Positions 1-6,666 of a DNA stretch of 16,305 nucleotides are shown one piece after another. Where the stretch lies: positions 1-16,305 of the forward strand of contig JBBQQT010000076.1 in NCBI GenBank assembly GCA_038215555.1, given 5' to 3'. The notes beneath the pieces were generated by a model, which had not been told where the DNA came from, ran no database searches, and saw only the letters and a list, made by a program, of their open reading frames with translations. Positions within the stretch are counted from its first letter, which is position 1, and every line of letters starts with the position of its first letter. Origin of the DNA: PFJX01 sp038215555 (GTDB lineage: Bacteria > Pseudomonadota > Gammaproteobacteria > Burkholderiales > Thiobacillaceae). The position numbers were made by a program, and so were the translations under genes.

Positions 1-1337
1 GAAATACGATGGACGGGCCGAAGACTGGGTGCGCTGCGATCCACCCACGCGACATGCGGCGATTCTTTACGATGCGCAAAGCTTTCGTTTTCTGCCACCG
101 CTGGCGGGCGTGGTGCGGCAACCGTACTTCCGCGAAGCGGATGGCGAACTGATCACGCAGGCCGGTTATGACAAGACAGCACAGCGTTTCGGCGTGTTTG
201 ACGCCAGGCAGTTTGTTATTCCTGAGTCGACACCCGAGGCGGCACGGGCGGCACTGGCCTTGCTGGAAGACTTGCTCACTGACCGACAAGGCAGCGGCGC
301 TGTCGGCGATCTTCACGGCCGTGGTGCGCCCGTCGCTGTCTCATGCGCCAGGGTTTCATGCCCGAGCGCCGGTGTTCGGCAGCGGCAAGACTTATCTGTG
401 CGAACTGATTGGCGCCTTCGCTGGTCCCGGTGGTAATGCCAAAGTGAGTTATCCGACCACCTCGGAGGAAGCCACCAAGGTGATTCTGTCCTTGCTGCTG
501 ACCAGCCCCGCCGTCATCGAGTTTGATGACATGGATACCGACTGGATACCGCACGGCACCATCAAGCGGATGCTGACGGCGGAGCACATCACCGACCGGA
601 TTCTGGGCGTGAGCAAGACGGCAACGGTGAGCACGCGCACCTTGTTTCTGGGTTCAGGCAATAACGTCGGCCCGATCCGCGATCTGTTGCGGCGCGTGTT
701 GACGATTCATATCGACCCACGCTGTGCGACACCGGCTACGTTGTCGTACAACGGGTTTCCGGTTGAAAAGGTACGCAAGCAGCGCGGGCGTTATGTGTCC
801 GCTGTGCTGACCATCATTCAGGCATGGCGCAAAGCCGGTTCGCCGCGTGCAGCGGTGGATAGCATTGTCACCTTCGGCGGGGCGTGGTCGGATTATTGCC
901 GCCACCCTCTGATGTGGCTGGGGCATCCTGATCCGGCCACGGCCCTGCTGGAGCAGGTGCGGCATGATCCCGATGGCGATGCGCTTCAAGGGCTGATGAC
1001 CGAATGGCATGCGGTATTCGGATCGACCGCGACGACGGTGCGCAAGGCTGTGGAGACGGCGCTGTACAACCACTCCAATCTACTCGACGCCATCCGCGAA
1101 TTCCCGGTTGAAGAACGTGGCGAGATCAATCGTACAAAGCTGGGCCGGCTGCTGAAAAAGAACGCCAACCGGATCGTCGGGGGCTTTGAGTTTCAACAAG
1201 CGACAGCCGACGGTCGCACCGCCTGGCGTGTCGTGGCCGTCAAATCACCGCCTTCACCGTCTTCACCGCCGTTCAGTCAGTCGGTTGATAAAACTGTCAC
1301 GCCGCCGTGGCAGACCGAAGTCGAGGTGATCGTATGA
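1..1337 (+). pseudogene. Primase-helicase-like ATPase of a mobile element, 5'-truncated by the window and frameshifted
   Basis: The gene is open from the window edge in frame 2 (residues such as DWVRCDPP and QAGYDKTAQRFGVFDARQF) up to LLEDLLT near position 280. From there the homologous continuation (TDKAAALSAIF) is in frame 3 and runs to the TGA at 1335-1337. The second part carries a Walker A motif, GSGKT (378-392), and a Walker B-like VIEFDD (513-530), followed by SRTLFxGSGNN-like residues typical of primase/helicase ATPases in integrative elements and phages. From memory of that family, about eight residues (usually containing FPF) lie between LLEDLL and the DKAAAL-like helix. They are missing here, which fits a small out-of-frame deletion rather than a single miscalled base. 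The full protein would unwind or help replicate element DNA. As read it is probably inactive. The family assignment is moderate, and the N-terminus lies outside the window. Confidence 0.6.
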
Positions 1338-1714
1338 GTCCCGCCGAGATTATCGAACGTGCGACCGAAGAGGGTGTGTTGCTGGCACTCTCAGCCTCCG
1401 GCAGCATTTCTGCCAAAGGCGATCAGTCGGCCATTAACCGCTGGCTGCCTGCGATCAAGCAAAGCAAGGTCGCGATCATCGCCGAATTGCAGTTTGAGCA
1501 CCGTCGCGCCAAGGTGCTGGCGATGCTGCGCGGCAACCCCGGCATCCGCTACGCCATCGAGGTGGTGGATGCGAACACCGACCCGGTAATCGTCTCCATC
1601 GGCATCCGCAATGTGGCTACCTTCGAGATGAACATTCCGCAGGCGTACTACGACGCCTTCGCGCTGCTGGAACTGATTGAAAAACATACAGGGGATGAAC
1701 ATGCAAACGCTTGA
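1334..1714 (+). CDS. Small island protein with a TubC-like N-terminal domain
   Basis: This 126-residue protein starts at the ATG at 1334, which overlaps the upstream TGA as ATGA and suggests translational coupling. An ATG or alternative start further upstream would only add residues that overlap the previous gene. Residues 2-52 (SPAEIIERATEEGVLLALS, then the A-I-K-x-S-K-x-A-I-I-A-E-L helix) resemble the short N-terminal domain known from TubC docking domains. That domain is also common in small proteins of plasmids and integrative elements. The C-terminal half is acidic, with no cysteines or membrane segment. It ends 14 bases inside the next gene. The function is unknown; the neighbours point to an accessory role in the mobile element. 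The domain call rests on pattern resemblance only. Confidence 0.65.
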   Translation: MSPAEIIERATEEGVLLALSASGSISAKGDQSAINRWLPAIKQSKVAIIAELQFEHRRAKVLAMLRGNPGIRYAIEVVDANTDPVIVSIGIRNVATFEMNIPQAYYDAFALLELIEKHTGDEHANA

Positions 1715-2519
1715 AAATGATGCCACTGCGGTGGCCTGCCTGGTGACCGACAGTGACACGCCGACTGCCAGTTACGATGCCGTCCGTTTCAATGCCATGA
1801 AGCACGGCATTCTCTCCCGCTTGGCGGTGTTGGCGCATGAAGACAGTGCCGAGTTTGCCGACCTGCTGGCCGCGCTGTTGGATGAGCATCAACCGGCCGG
1901 TATGACCGAACGACACCTGATCGAAGAACTTGCCACGATCATCTGGCGTAAGCGGCGGGTATTGCTGGCCGAGGCTGCAAAGATCAACGAGGGATTGAAA
2001 AGCGCGGTGAATAGCCCGAAGTCAGTAATGAACTCAGCCGCACCTTTTCAGCGTGGCCTATCGGGCGAGAATGCCGACTTGCGCGAATTCATGGACGGGA
2101 CTCCGGAAAAGATAGCCGAACGCCAGCGGGACGCGGAGCTTGATCTTGCCGCAACCCAAAAGGCGGCGGCGATACTTCGCAAGGGCGGCGCGACCGCCTA
2201 TCAGAAAGCCCGGCGGGCGCTGATTCAAGAATCCCGCGATTGGTGGGATGAGCATGTAGCCGATGAGGAACACCCGGCAACTGCCGAAGGGCTGGCCGAA
2301 TTCATCCGCGATTCGATGGAGCCGATCTGTTACCAGATGGCGCGGGAAGCCAAATTCACCCCGGCCATCAAGGCGCAAACCTTGGGCGAAGGACTGCGGG
2401 CGCACCTGCTGGAGAAGCTGAACCGCTACGAAACGCACCTTGACCGCAAATTCGAGCGAACACTTGCCATGATTTTGAAGCTGAAAGACCTGCGCGGCGC
2501 ATTAAATGCAACACCGTGA
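1701..2519 (+). CDS. Conserved mobile-element protein of unknown function
   Basis: This is a 272-residue soluble protein. The start at 1701 is chosen because AGGGG (1690-1694) sits six bases before it; an ATG at 1695 would lie directly against that ribosome binding site. It overlaps the previous gene by 14 bases. The N-terminal region has a recognisable block, RFNAMKHGILSR, then HEDxxEFxDLLAALLDEHQPAGMTERHLIEELATIIWRKRR. I recall this pattern from uncharacterised proteins of proteobacterial prophages and islands. The rest is charged and mostly helical (for example the KAAAILRKGG and LNRYETHLDRKFERTL stretches), ending in a basic helix. No catalytic motif or membrane segment is visible. It is intact, unlike the genes on either side. 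It could be a DNA-packaging or regulatory accessory, but the sequence does not decide this. Confidence 0.7.
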   Translation: MQTLENDATAVACLVTDSDTPTASYDAVRFNAMKHGILSRLAVLAHEDSAEFADLLAALLDEHQPAGMTERHLIEELATIIWRKRRVLLAEAAKINEGLKSAVNSPKSVMNSAAPFQRGLSGENADLREFMDGTPEKIAERQRDAELDLAATQKAAAILRKGGATAYQKARRALIQESRDWWDEHVADEEHPATAEGLAEFIRDSMEPICYQMAREAKFTPAIKAQTLGEGLRAHLLEKLNRYETHLDRKFERTLAMILKLKDLRGALNATP

Positions 2520-2623
2520 AAACCGCGCAAAGCTAGGAATGGCAAGGCATTCGGTCAGATTCAGAGAAAACGATACGGCGAACTTGCCAAATGATTTAGG
2601 CAAATCTCGGAAGGGAAAAAATA

Positions 2624-3242
2624 ATGGGTGGCTTCGGTAGCGGGCGCGGGCAAGGCGGGAAGGACACCACAAGCGATATGCATCCGCTGGATATTCGCAA
2701 GCTGCGACGCGGCGGCCTGCTGACACCGGGCCGGGCTTTCGGCTGGCACTGGACGCGCAACGGCGAAGAGGTGGCATCAATTCAGATGCGAACGGAAGTT
2801 GACCGCGTGATTCTCAACTACCGAAGACGAAGCAATGGCGGCGAGTGGCGACCGATGGAATACCCCGTCTATCTGGAATGGGCACCTTGCAACCTTGGCG
2901 GGCGGCGGGCGTGGTTTCTCTGTCCGGCGCAAGGATGCGGGCGGCGCGTGGCAATCCTCTTTGGCGGTTCAATCTTCGCCTGTCGGCACTGTCAAAAACT
3001 GGTCTATCAGTGCCAGCGTGAAACCGACGATGATCGAGCGATGCGGGGCGGACACTATCCGGCGGCGGCTTGGATGGGGAGCCGGGATAGCGAACCCGGA
3101 AGGCTACAAGCCGAAGGGTATGCACTCGCGCACCTTTGAACGGCTGAAAACCCGGCATGACGCCTTGGCGGCAGTTTCGTGGGCCGGAATGATGCGGGAG
3201 TTCGGGCGGTTAGGAGCTGATGACCTGCTCGACGACCGATGA
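2624..3242 (+). pseudogene. Zinc-finger protein of a mobile element (MGGFGSGR family), frameshifted
   Basis: The gene starts at the ATG at 2624 behind a GGAAGGGA ribosome binding site. The N-terminus MGGFGSGRGQ and the blocks LDIRKLRRGGLLTPG and ASIQMRTEVDRVILNYRRRS belong to a family I recognise from phages and islands. Cys100, Cys105, Cys120 and Cys123 (C-x4-C ... C-x2-C) form a likely zinc-binding knuckle. After DDDRAMR (about 3046) the frame is lost. The expected continuation, ADTIRRRLGW ... PKGMHSRTFERL, is found in the next frame and runs to the TGA at 3240-3242. The GC-rich GCGGGGCGG stretch at 3043-3051 is the likely site, as a +1 or -2 change. As read, the product ends at 3139 with an unrelated tail. 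A sequencing error cannot be excluded. The function is unknown; DNA binding is plausible. Confidence 0.65.
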
Positions 3243-3247
3243 ATCTG

Positions 3248-3264
3248 TTTCGCAAAATGCGAAA
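3248..3264. repeat. Short perfect inverted repeat just after the last island gene
   Basis: TTTCGCA (3248-3254), a three-base loop of A, then TGCGAAA (3258-3264) form a perfect 7-bp stem beginning five bases after the last island stop codon. There is no T-run, so it is not a classical terminator. It could be a transcript-end structure or a protein-binding palindrome. Nothing in the window shows which. Confidence 0.4.
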
Positions 3265-3340
3265 AGTCGGCGCTGGCGGGACGGCGGAAACCAGCCAACC
3301 GGGCCAAATTTCGATAGTTGAATTGATAGTCGTATCCGCT

Positions 3341-3374
3341 ACAAAAACAAAAAAGCCCAAAAAATCATGGGCTT
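3341..3374 (-). terminator. Rho-independent terminator of tRNA-Ser
   Basis: Read on the minus strand, AAGCCCA (3374-3368) pairs with TGGGCTT (3359-3353) around an 8-base loop. A T-rich tail (TTTTGTTTTTG) follows. It lies 12 bases past the encoded CCA of the tRNA and is correctly oriented to end its transcript. It may also stop lysC readthrough before the island. Confidence 0.85.
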
Positions 3375-3386
3375 AGATGTTGTTAC

Positions 3387-3479
3387 TGGCGGAGACGCAG
3401 GGATTCGAACCCTGGATCCAGGTTTTGCCCGGATGCACCCTTAGCAGGGGTGTGCCTTCGACCACTCGGCCACGTCTCC
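3387..3479 (-). tRNA. tRNA-Ser (anticodon GCU)
   Basis: The 93-nt gene lies on the minus strand and includes an encoded 3' CCA. The acceptor stem GGAGACG pairs with CGTCTCC, followed by discriminator G and CCA. The D-arm region is GCCGAGTGGTCGAAGGC. The anticodon loop CTGCTAA carries GCT, which reads AGC/AGU serine codons. A long variable arm (CCGGGCAAAACCTGG region), as expected for a class II serine tRNA, is followed by a T-arm with GGTTCGAATCC. It lies downstream of lysC on the same strand with its own terminator. Its 3' end faces the degraded island on the left, so this half of the gene is the likely integration target. Confidence 0.97.
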
Positions 3480-3507
3480 AACTCGTTTCGACCGGGGCCG
3501 AATTGAG

Positions 3508-3543
3508 GCGCGCAAGGATACCTGCGCGGGGGTTCTAAAGCAA
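3508..3543 (-). promoter_or_regulatory. Candidate tRNA-Ser promoter
   Basis: On the minus strand TTGCTT (3543-3538) and TATCCT (3520-3515) are separated by 17 bases. A GC-rich stretch (TGCGCGCC) follows the -10, as in stringently controlled stable-RNA promoters. It would start transcription near 3507, about 28 bases before the mature tRNA. Both hexamers are only partial consensus matches, so this is a prediction. Confidence 0.45.
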
Positions 3544-3555
3544 CGCTGGAAAGCT

Positions 3556-4782
3556 TCAGACTGTGACTTTGTCGAGTTCGAAGGCCTGATGCAGGGCGCG
3601 CACGGCGAGTTCCATGTATTTGTCTTCGACAACGACGGAGATTTTGATTTCAGAGGTGGAAATCATCTGCAGGTTGATGTTTTCCGCCGCCAGGGTGCCG
3701 AACATCTTGCTGGCGACGCCGGCGTGGCTGCGCATGCCGATGCCGACCATGGAGATCTTGGCGATCTTGTCGTCACCGCTGACTTCACGTGCGCCGATCT
3801 GGTCCTTGACCTTGTTCAAAACTTCCATTGCTTTCTTGAATTCGGTGCGATGCACGGTGAAGGTGAAGTCAGTGGTGTTATTGGCGCTGACGTTCTGCAC
3901 GATCATGTCGACGTCGATGTTGGCGTCGGCCACAGAACCCAGGATCAGCGCGGCGATGCCGGGTTTGTCTGGCACGCCTTGGACAGTGAGTTTGGCTTCG
4001 TCGCGATTGAAGGCGATGCCGGAGATGATCGGTTGTTCCATGTTCTCTTCCTCGAAAGTGATCAACGTGCCTTCGCTTTCATCCTGGAAGCTGGAGAGCA
4101 CGCGTAATTTGACTTTGTATTTGCCGGCGAATTCGACCGAGCGGATTTGCAGGACTTTCGAGCCCAGGCTGGCCAGTTCGAGCATTTCCTCGAAGGTGAT
4201 GCTGTCCAGCTTGCGGGCTTCCGGCACGATGCGCGGGTCGGTGGTGTAGACGCCGTCGACATCGGTGTAAATCTGACATTCGTCGGCCTTCAGCGCGGCA
4301 GCGAGCGCGACGCCGGTGGTGTCGGACCCACCACGACCGAGGGTGGTGATGTTGCCGTTTTCATCCACGCCCTGGAAGCCGGCGACGACGACGACATGGC
4401 CGCTATCCAGGTCGCCGCGCATCTTTTCTTCGTCGATCGACAGGATGCGCGCCTTGGTGTGAGCGTTGTCGGTGACGATGCGGACCTGGGTGCCGGTATA
4501 GCTGCGCGCTTTCAGGCCGAGGTCTTTCAGTGCCATCGCCAAGAGCGCGATGGTGACCTGCTCGCCGGTCGAGATGAGGACATCCATCTCGCGCGGGTCG
4601 GGGTCTTTCTGGATTTCCTTGGCCAGGGCTATCAGCCGGTTTGTTTCGCCGGACATGGCGGAAAGAACAACTACGACTTGGTGCCCGAGCATCTTGAATT
4701 TGGCGACGCGCTCCGCGACGTTGCGGATGAGTTCGATGGAACCCACCGAGGTGCCACCGTATTTCTGAACAATTAACGCCAT
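3556..4782 (-). CDS. lysC: Aspartokinase (aspartate kinase)
   Basis: LysC phosphorylates L-aspartate with ATP to 4-phospho-aspartate, the first step towards lysine, threonine, methionine and diaminopimelate. The 408-residue protein fits the single-function family. The N-terminal kinase domain shows KYGGTSVGS (residues 7-15), STGEQVTIALLAM, GRGGSDTTGVALAAAL and DVDGVYTTDPRIVPEA. The C-terminal third (about 265-408) has two ACT-type regulatory domains, including VPDKPGIAA and the STSEIKISVVV block, which normally bind lysine and/or threonine for feedback. The start at 4782 is chosen because MALIVQKYGGTS is the conserved beginning. An upstream ATG at 4845 would add 21 proline-rich, non-conserved residues. 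No good Shine-Dalgarno precedes 4782 (CAACTCCTCCAATC). A weak -10 (TAGAAT, complement 4812-4817) lies upstream. The gene is divergent from the Bax-inhibitor gene and followed by tRNA-Ser. Confidence 0.97.
   Translation of the reverse strand: MALIVQKYGGTSVGSIELIRNVAERVAKFKMLGHQVVVVLSAMSGETNRLIALAKEIQKDPDPREMDVLISTGEQVTIALLAMALKDLGLKARSYTGTQVRIVTDNAHTKARILSIDEEKMRGDLDSGHVVVVAGFQGVDENGNITTLGRGGSDTTGVALAAALKADECQIYTDVDGVYTTDPRIVPEARKLDSITFEEMLELASLGSKVLQIRSVEFAGKYKVKLRVLSSFQDESEGTLITFEEENMEQPIISGIAFNRDEAKLTVQGVPDKPGIAALILGSVADANIDVDMIVQNVSANNTTDFTFTVHRTEFKKAMEVLNKVKDQIGAREVSGDDKIAKISMVGIGMRSHAGVASKMFGTLAAENINLQMISTSEIKISVVVEDKYMELAVRALHQAFELDKVTV
4039..4052 (-). promoter_or_regulatory. Possible internal ribosome binding site and start for a LysC beta subunit
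   Basis: Within lysC an in-frame ATG (complement 4041-4039, Met248 of LysC, sequence MEQPIISGIA) is preceded by AGGAA at complement 4052-4048 with six bases between. The ideal placement would give a 161-residue ACT-domain protein ending with lysC. Bacillus and Corynebacterium aspartokinases make a beta subunit from an equivalent internal start. Whether this organism does is inference. Confidence 0.35.
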
Positions 4783-4917
4783 GATTGGAGGAGTTGCGGG
4801 GAAAAATGTGGATTCTACAGGAGGCGGAGTTTGCCTCGCCAGCACGCCGGAAGATTGAAACTCTTTCTCATCATCAGTAGTCTATGGACTTGTTCTAATT
4901 TTTAACGGAGCTTGAAG

Positions 4918-5625
4918 ATGGCTAATCAGTTCGACAATGTTGTGCAAATGGGGGGGGCCGCTGGTGGTGTCATCGGCGTCGAGCAGACCAACAAGGTGCT
5001 GCGCAATACTTATATGTTGTTGTCCATGACGCTGCTGTTCAGTGCTGCCATGGCTGGGGTTTCCATGGCGATGAATGTGCCGTATGGCATCAGCTTGGTG
5101 ACCAGTCTGGTGGCACTGGGTCTGCTCTGGTTTGTGGTGCCCCGCACGGCCAATTCCAGCGCCGGCATTGGTGTGGTTTTTGCCGTTACGGGTCTGCTCG
5201 GTTTCGGTCTTGGTCCGGTGCTCAACCATTATCTGAGTCTGTCGAATGGTTCTGAAATCGTTCTGCTTGCCCTGGGCATCACCGGCGCGGCTTTCCTGGG
5301 CTTGTCCGGCTATGTGTTGACGACGCGCAAGGATTTCAGCTTCATGCGCAATTTCCTGTTCATCGGCGTGATGGTCGCGTTCATTGCCGGTATCGTGTCT
5401 CTGGTTGCTGCGCTGGTCGGCTATCCAATGCCGGCGTTGGCGCTGACGGTATCGGCAATGTTCGCCTTCCTGATGTGCGGCATGATTCTGTGGCAGACCA
5501 GCGAGATCGTGAATGGCGGCGAAACCAACTACGTGCTGGCCACCGTTGGCTTGTACGTCACCATTTACAACCTGTTCACCAGCTTGCTGCATCTGCTGGG
5601 CGCCTTCATGGGTGAACGCGACTGA
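4918..5625 (+). CDS. Bax inhibitor-1/YccA family inner-membrane protein
   Basis: The 235-residue protein is almost entirely hydrophobic, with about seven predicted membrane segments. The first begins near residue 31 (YMLLSMTLLFSAAMAG) and the last is near 205-225 (VLATVGLYVTIYNLFTSLLHLLG). The blocks NKVLRNTY, GxSGYVLTTRKDFSFM and SEIVNGGETNYVLATVGLYVTIYNLFTSLL are characteristic of the bacterial YccA/BI-1 family. Members are linked to quality control by FtsH (YccA) or to ion leak, but no substrate can be read from this sequence. The start at 4918 follows ACGGAG (4905-4910) by seven bases; a TTG at 4912 lies too close to it. A possible weak promoter is TTGAAA (4855-4860), 17 bases, TAGTCT (4878-4883). 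A strong terminator at 5651-5679 ends the unit, so it appears monocistronic. Confidence 0.92.
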   Translation: MANQFDNVVQMGGAAGGVIGVEQTNKVLRNTYMLLSMTLLFSAAMAGVSMAMNVPYGISLVTSLVALGLLWFVVPRTANSSAGIGVVFAVTGLLGFGLGPVLNHYLSLSNGSEIVLLALGITGAAFLGLSGYVLTTRKDFSFMRNFLFIGVMVAFIAGIVSLVAALVGYPMPALALTVSAMFAFLMCGMILWQTSEIVNGGETNYVLATVGLYVTIYNLFTSLLHLLGAFMGERD

Positions 5626-5650
5626 TCCAAGACCGATCTGCCTTCTGGCA

Positions 5651-5679
5651 AGGGGGTGGCACAATGCCACCCCTTTTTT
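5651..5679 (+). terminator. Rho-independent terminator after the Bax-inhibitor gene
   Basis: GGGGTGGC (5653-5660) pairs perfectly with GCCACCCC (5666-5673) around the loop ACAAT, followed by six T residues, a G and five more T. It lies 26 bases after the stop at 5625. The T-run ends only a few bases before the pdxA start at 5689, which is unusual and leaves almost no independent leader for pdxA. Confidence 0.92.
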
Positions 5680-5688
5680 GTTTTTGAT

Positions 5689-6666
5689 ATGAATACACCT
5701 GCTCCCCTTGTCCTTACCGCCGGAGAACCGGCCGGCATTGGTCCCGATCTGTGTGTGATGCTGGCGCAGATGGCGTTCGATGGGCCACTGGTGATCCTGG
5801 CGGATCGACGCGTTATGGCCGCGCGCGCTGCGCTGCGCAGATTGCCGTTCGATGTGCCGGAATATATCGCTGGCAGCGGCGCTCATCTCAGCGTTCTGCA
5901 TTTGCCGGCATCTGCTGAAGTGACGCCGAGTCACCTGGATGTTGCGAACAGCGCTTATGTTCTGGCAACGCTGCAACGTGCAATCGACGGTTGTCTCAGT
6001 GGTGAATTTGCCGGCATGGTGACTGGCCCGGTGCACAAGGGCGTGATCAACGATGCCGGTATTGCATTTACCGGTCACACCGAGTTTCTGGCTGAGCGTA
6101 CCGGTACTAAGCAGGTGGTGATGATGCTGGCCGGCGGCGGTATGCGGGTGGCTTTGGCGACAACGCATTTGCCGTTGCGTGCGGTAGCGGATGCGATCAC
6201 GCCGGATAGCCTGCTGGATATTCTGCGTATTCTGCATGCCGCATTGCGCCGCGATTTCGGCATCGCTGCGCCGCGCATTCTGGTCGCCGGGTTGAATCCG
6301 CATGCAGGCGAGGGCGGCCATCTGGGGCGCGAGGAAATTGAGGTGATAGAACCTGTTTTGCAGCAGTTGCGAGGCGAGGGGATGAATCTGATCGGACCGT
6401 TGCCGGCCGATACCCTGTTCCAGAAAAAGAATCTGGCGACCGCCGATGCCGTCCTGGCGATGTATCACGACCAGGGTTTGCCGGTGTTGAAGCACGCCAG
6501 TTTTGGTGAAGGCGTAAATATCACGCTTGGCCTGCCGATTATTCGCACTTCAGTCGATCACGGTACGGCGCTTGATCTGGCCGGCTCCGGCCGGGTTGAT
6601 TCCGGCAGTTTGAAGGTGGCTATCGAGGCGGCTTTGGCGATGGCTGCACATCGGACTGCAGGATGA
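5689..6666 (+). CDS. pdxA: 4-hydroxythreonine-4-phosphate dehydrogenase
   Basis: PdxA oxidises 4-phosphohydroxy-L-threonine with NAD+ to a product that decarboxylates to 3-amino-1-hydroxyacetone phosphate, which PdxJ uses to make pyridoxine 5'-phosphate. The 325-residue length matches the family. The N-terminus LTAGEPAGIGPDL is diagnostic. His130 (FTGHTEF), His160 (TTHLPLRAV), His205 (NPHAGEGG) and His260 (MYHDQG) correspond, six residues earlier, to the conserved histidines of E. coli PdxA. Of these, His160, His205 and His260 fit the metal site. The ATG at 5689 gives the conserved start, but no Shine-Dalgarno is visible because a terminator T-run lies just upstream. An in-frame GTG at 5656 lies inside that hairpin and is less likely. 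It overlaps rsmA by four bases. Confidence 0.96.
   Translation: MNTPAPLVLTAGEPAGIGPDLCVMLAQMAFDGPLVILADRRVMAARAALRRLPFDVPEYIAGSGAHLSVLHLPASAEVTPSHLDVANSAYVLATLQRAIDGCLSGEFAGMVTGPVHKGVINDAGIAFTGHTEFLAERTGTKQVVMMLAGGGMRVALATTHLPLRAVADAITPDSLLDILRILHAALRRDFGIAAPRILVAGLNPHAGEGGHLGREEIEVIEPVLQQLRGEGMNLIGPLPADTLFQKKNLATADAVLAMYHDQGLPVLKHASFGEGVNITLGLPIIRTSVDHGTALDLAGSGRVDSGSLKVAIEAALAMAAHRTAG

Noticed and set aside
4783..4845. Earlier ATG extending lysC by 21 residues
   Set aside because: The added residues are proline-rich and precede the conserved MALIVQKYGGTS start, with no ribosome binding site.
4882..6495. Long minus-strand open frame (537 codons) antisense to the Bax-inhibitor and pdxA genes
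   Set aside because: Its Gln/His-rich composition is the usual shadow of a GC-biased coding strand; the plus strand holds two well-identified genes here.
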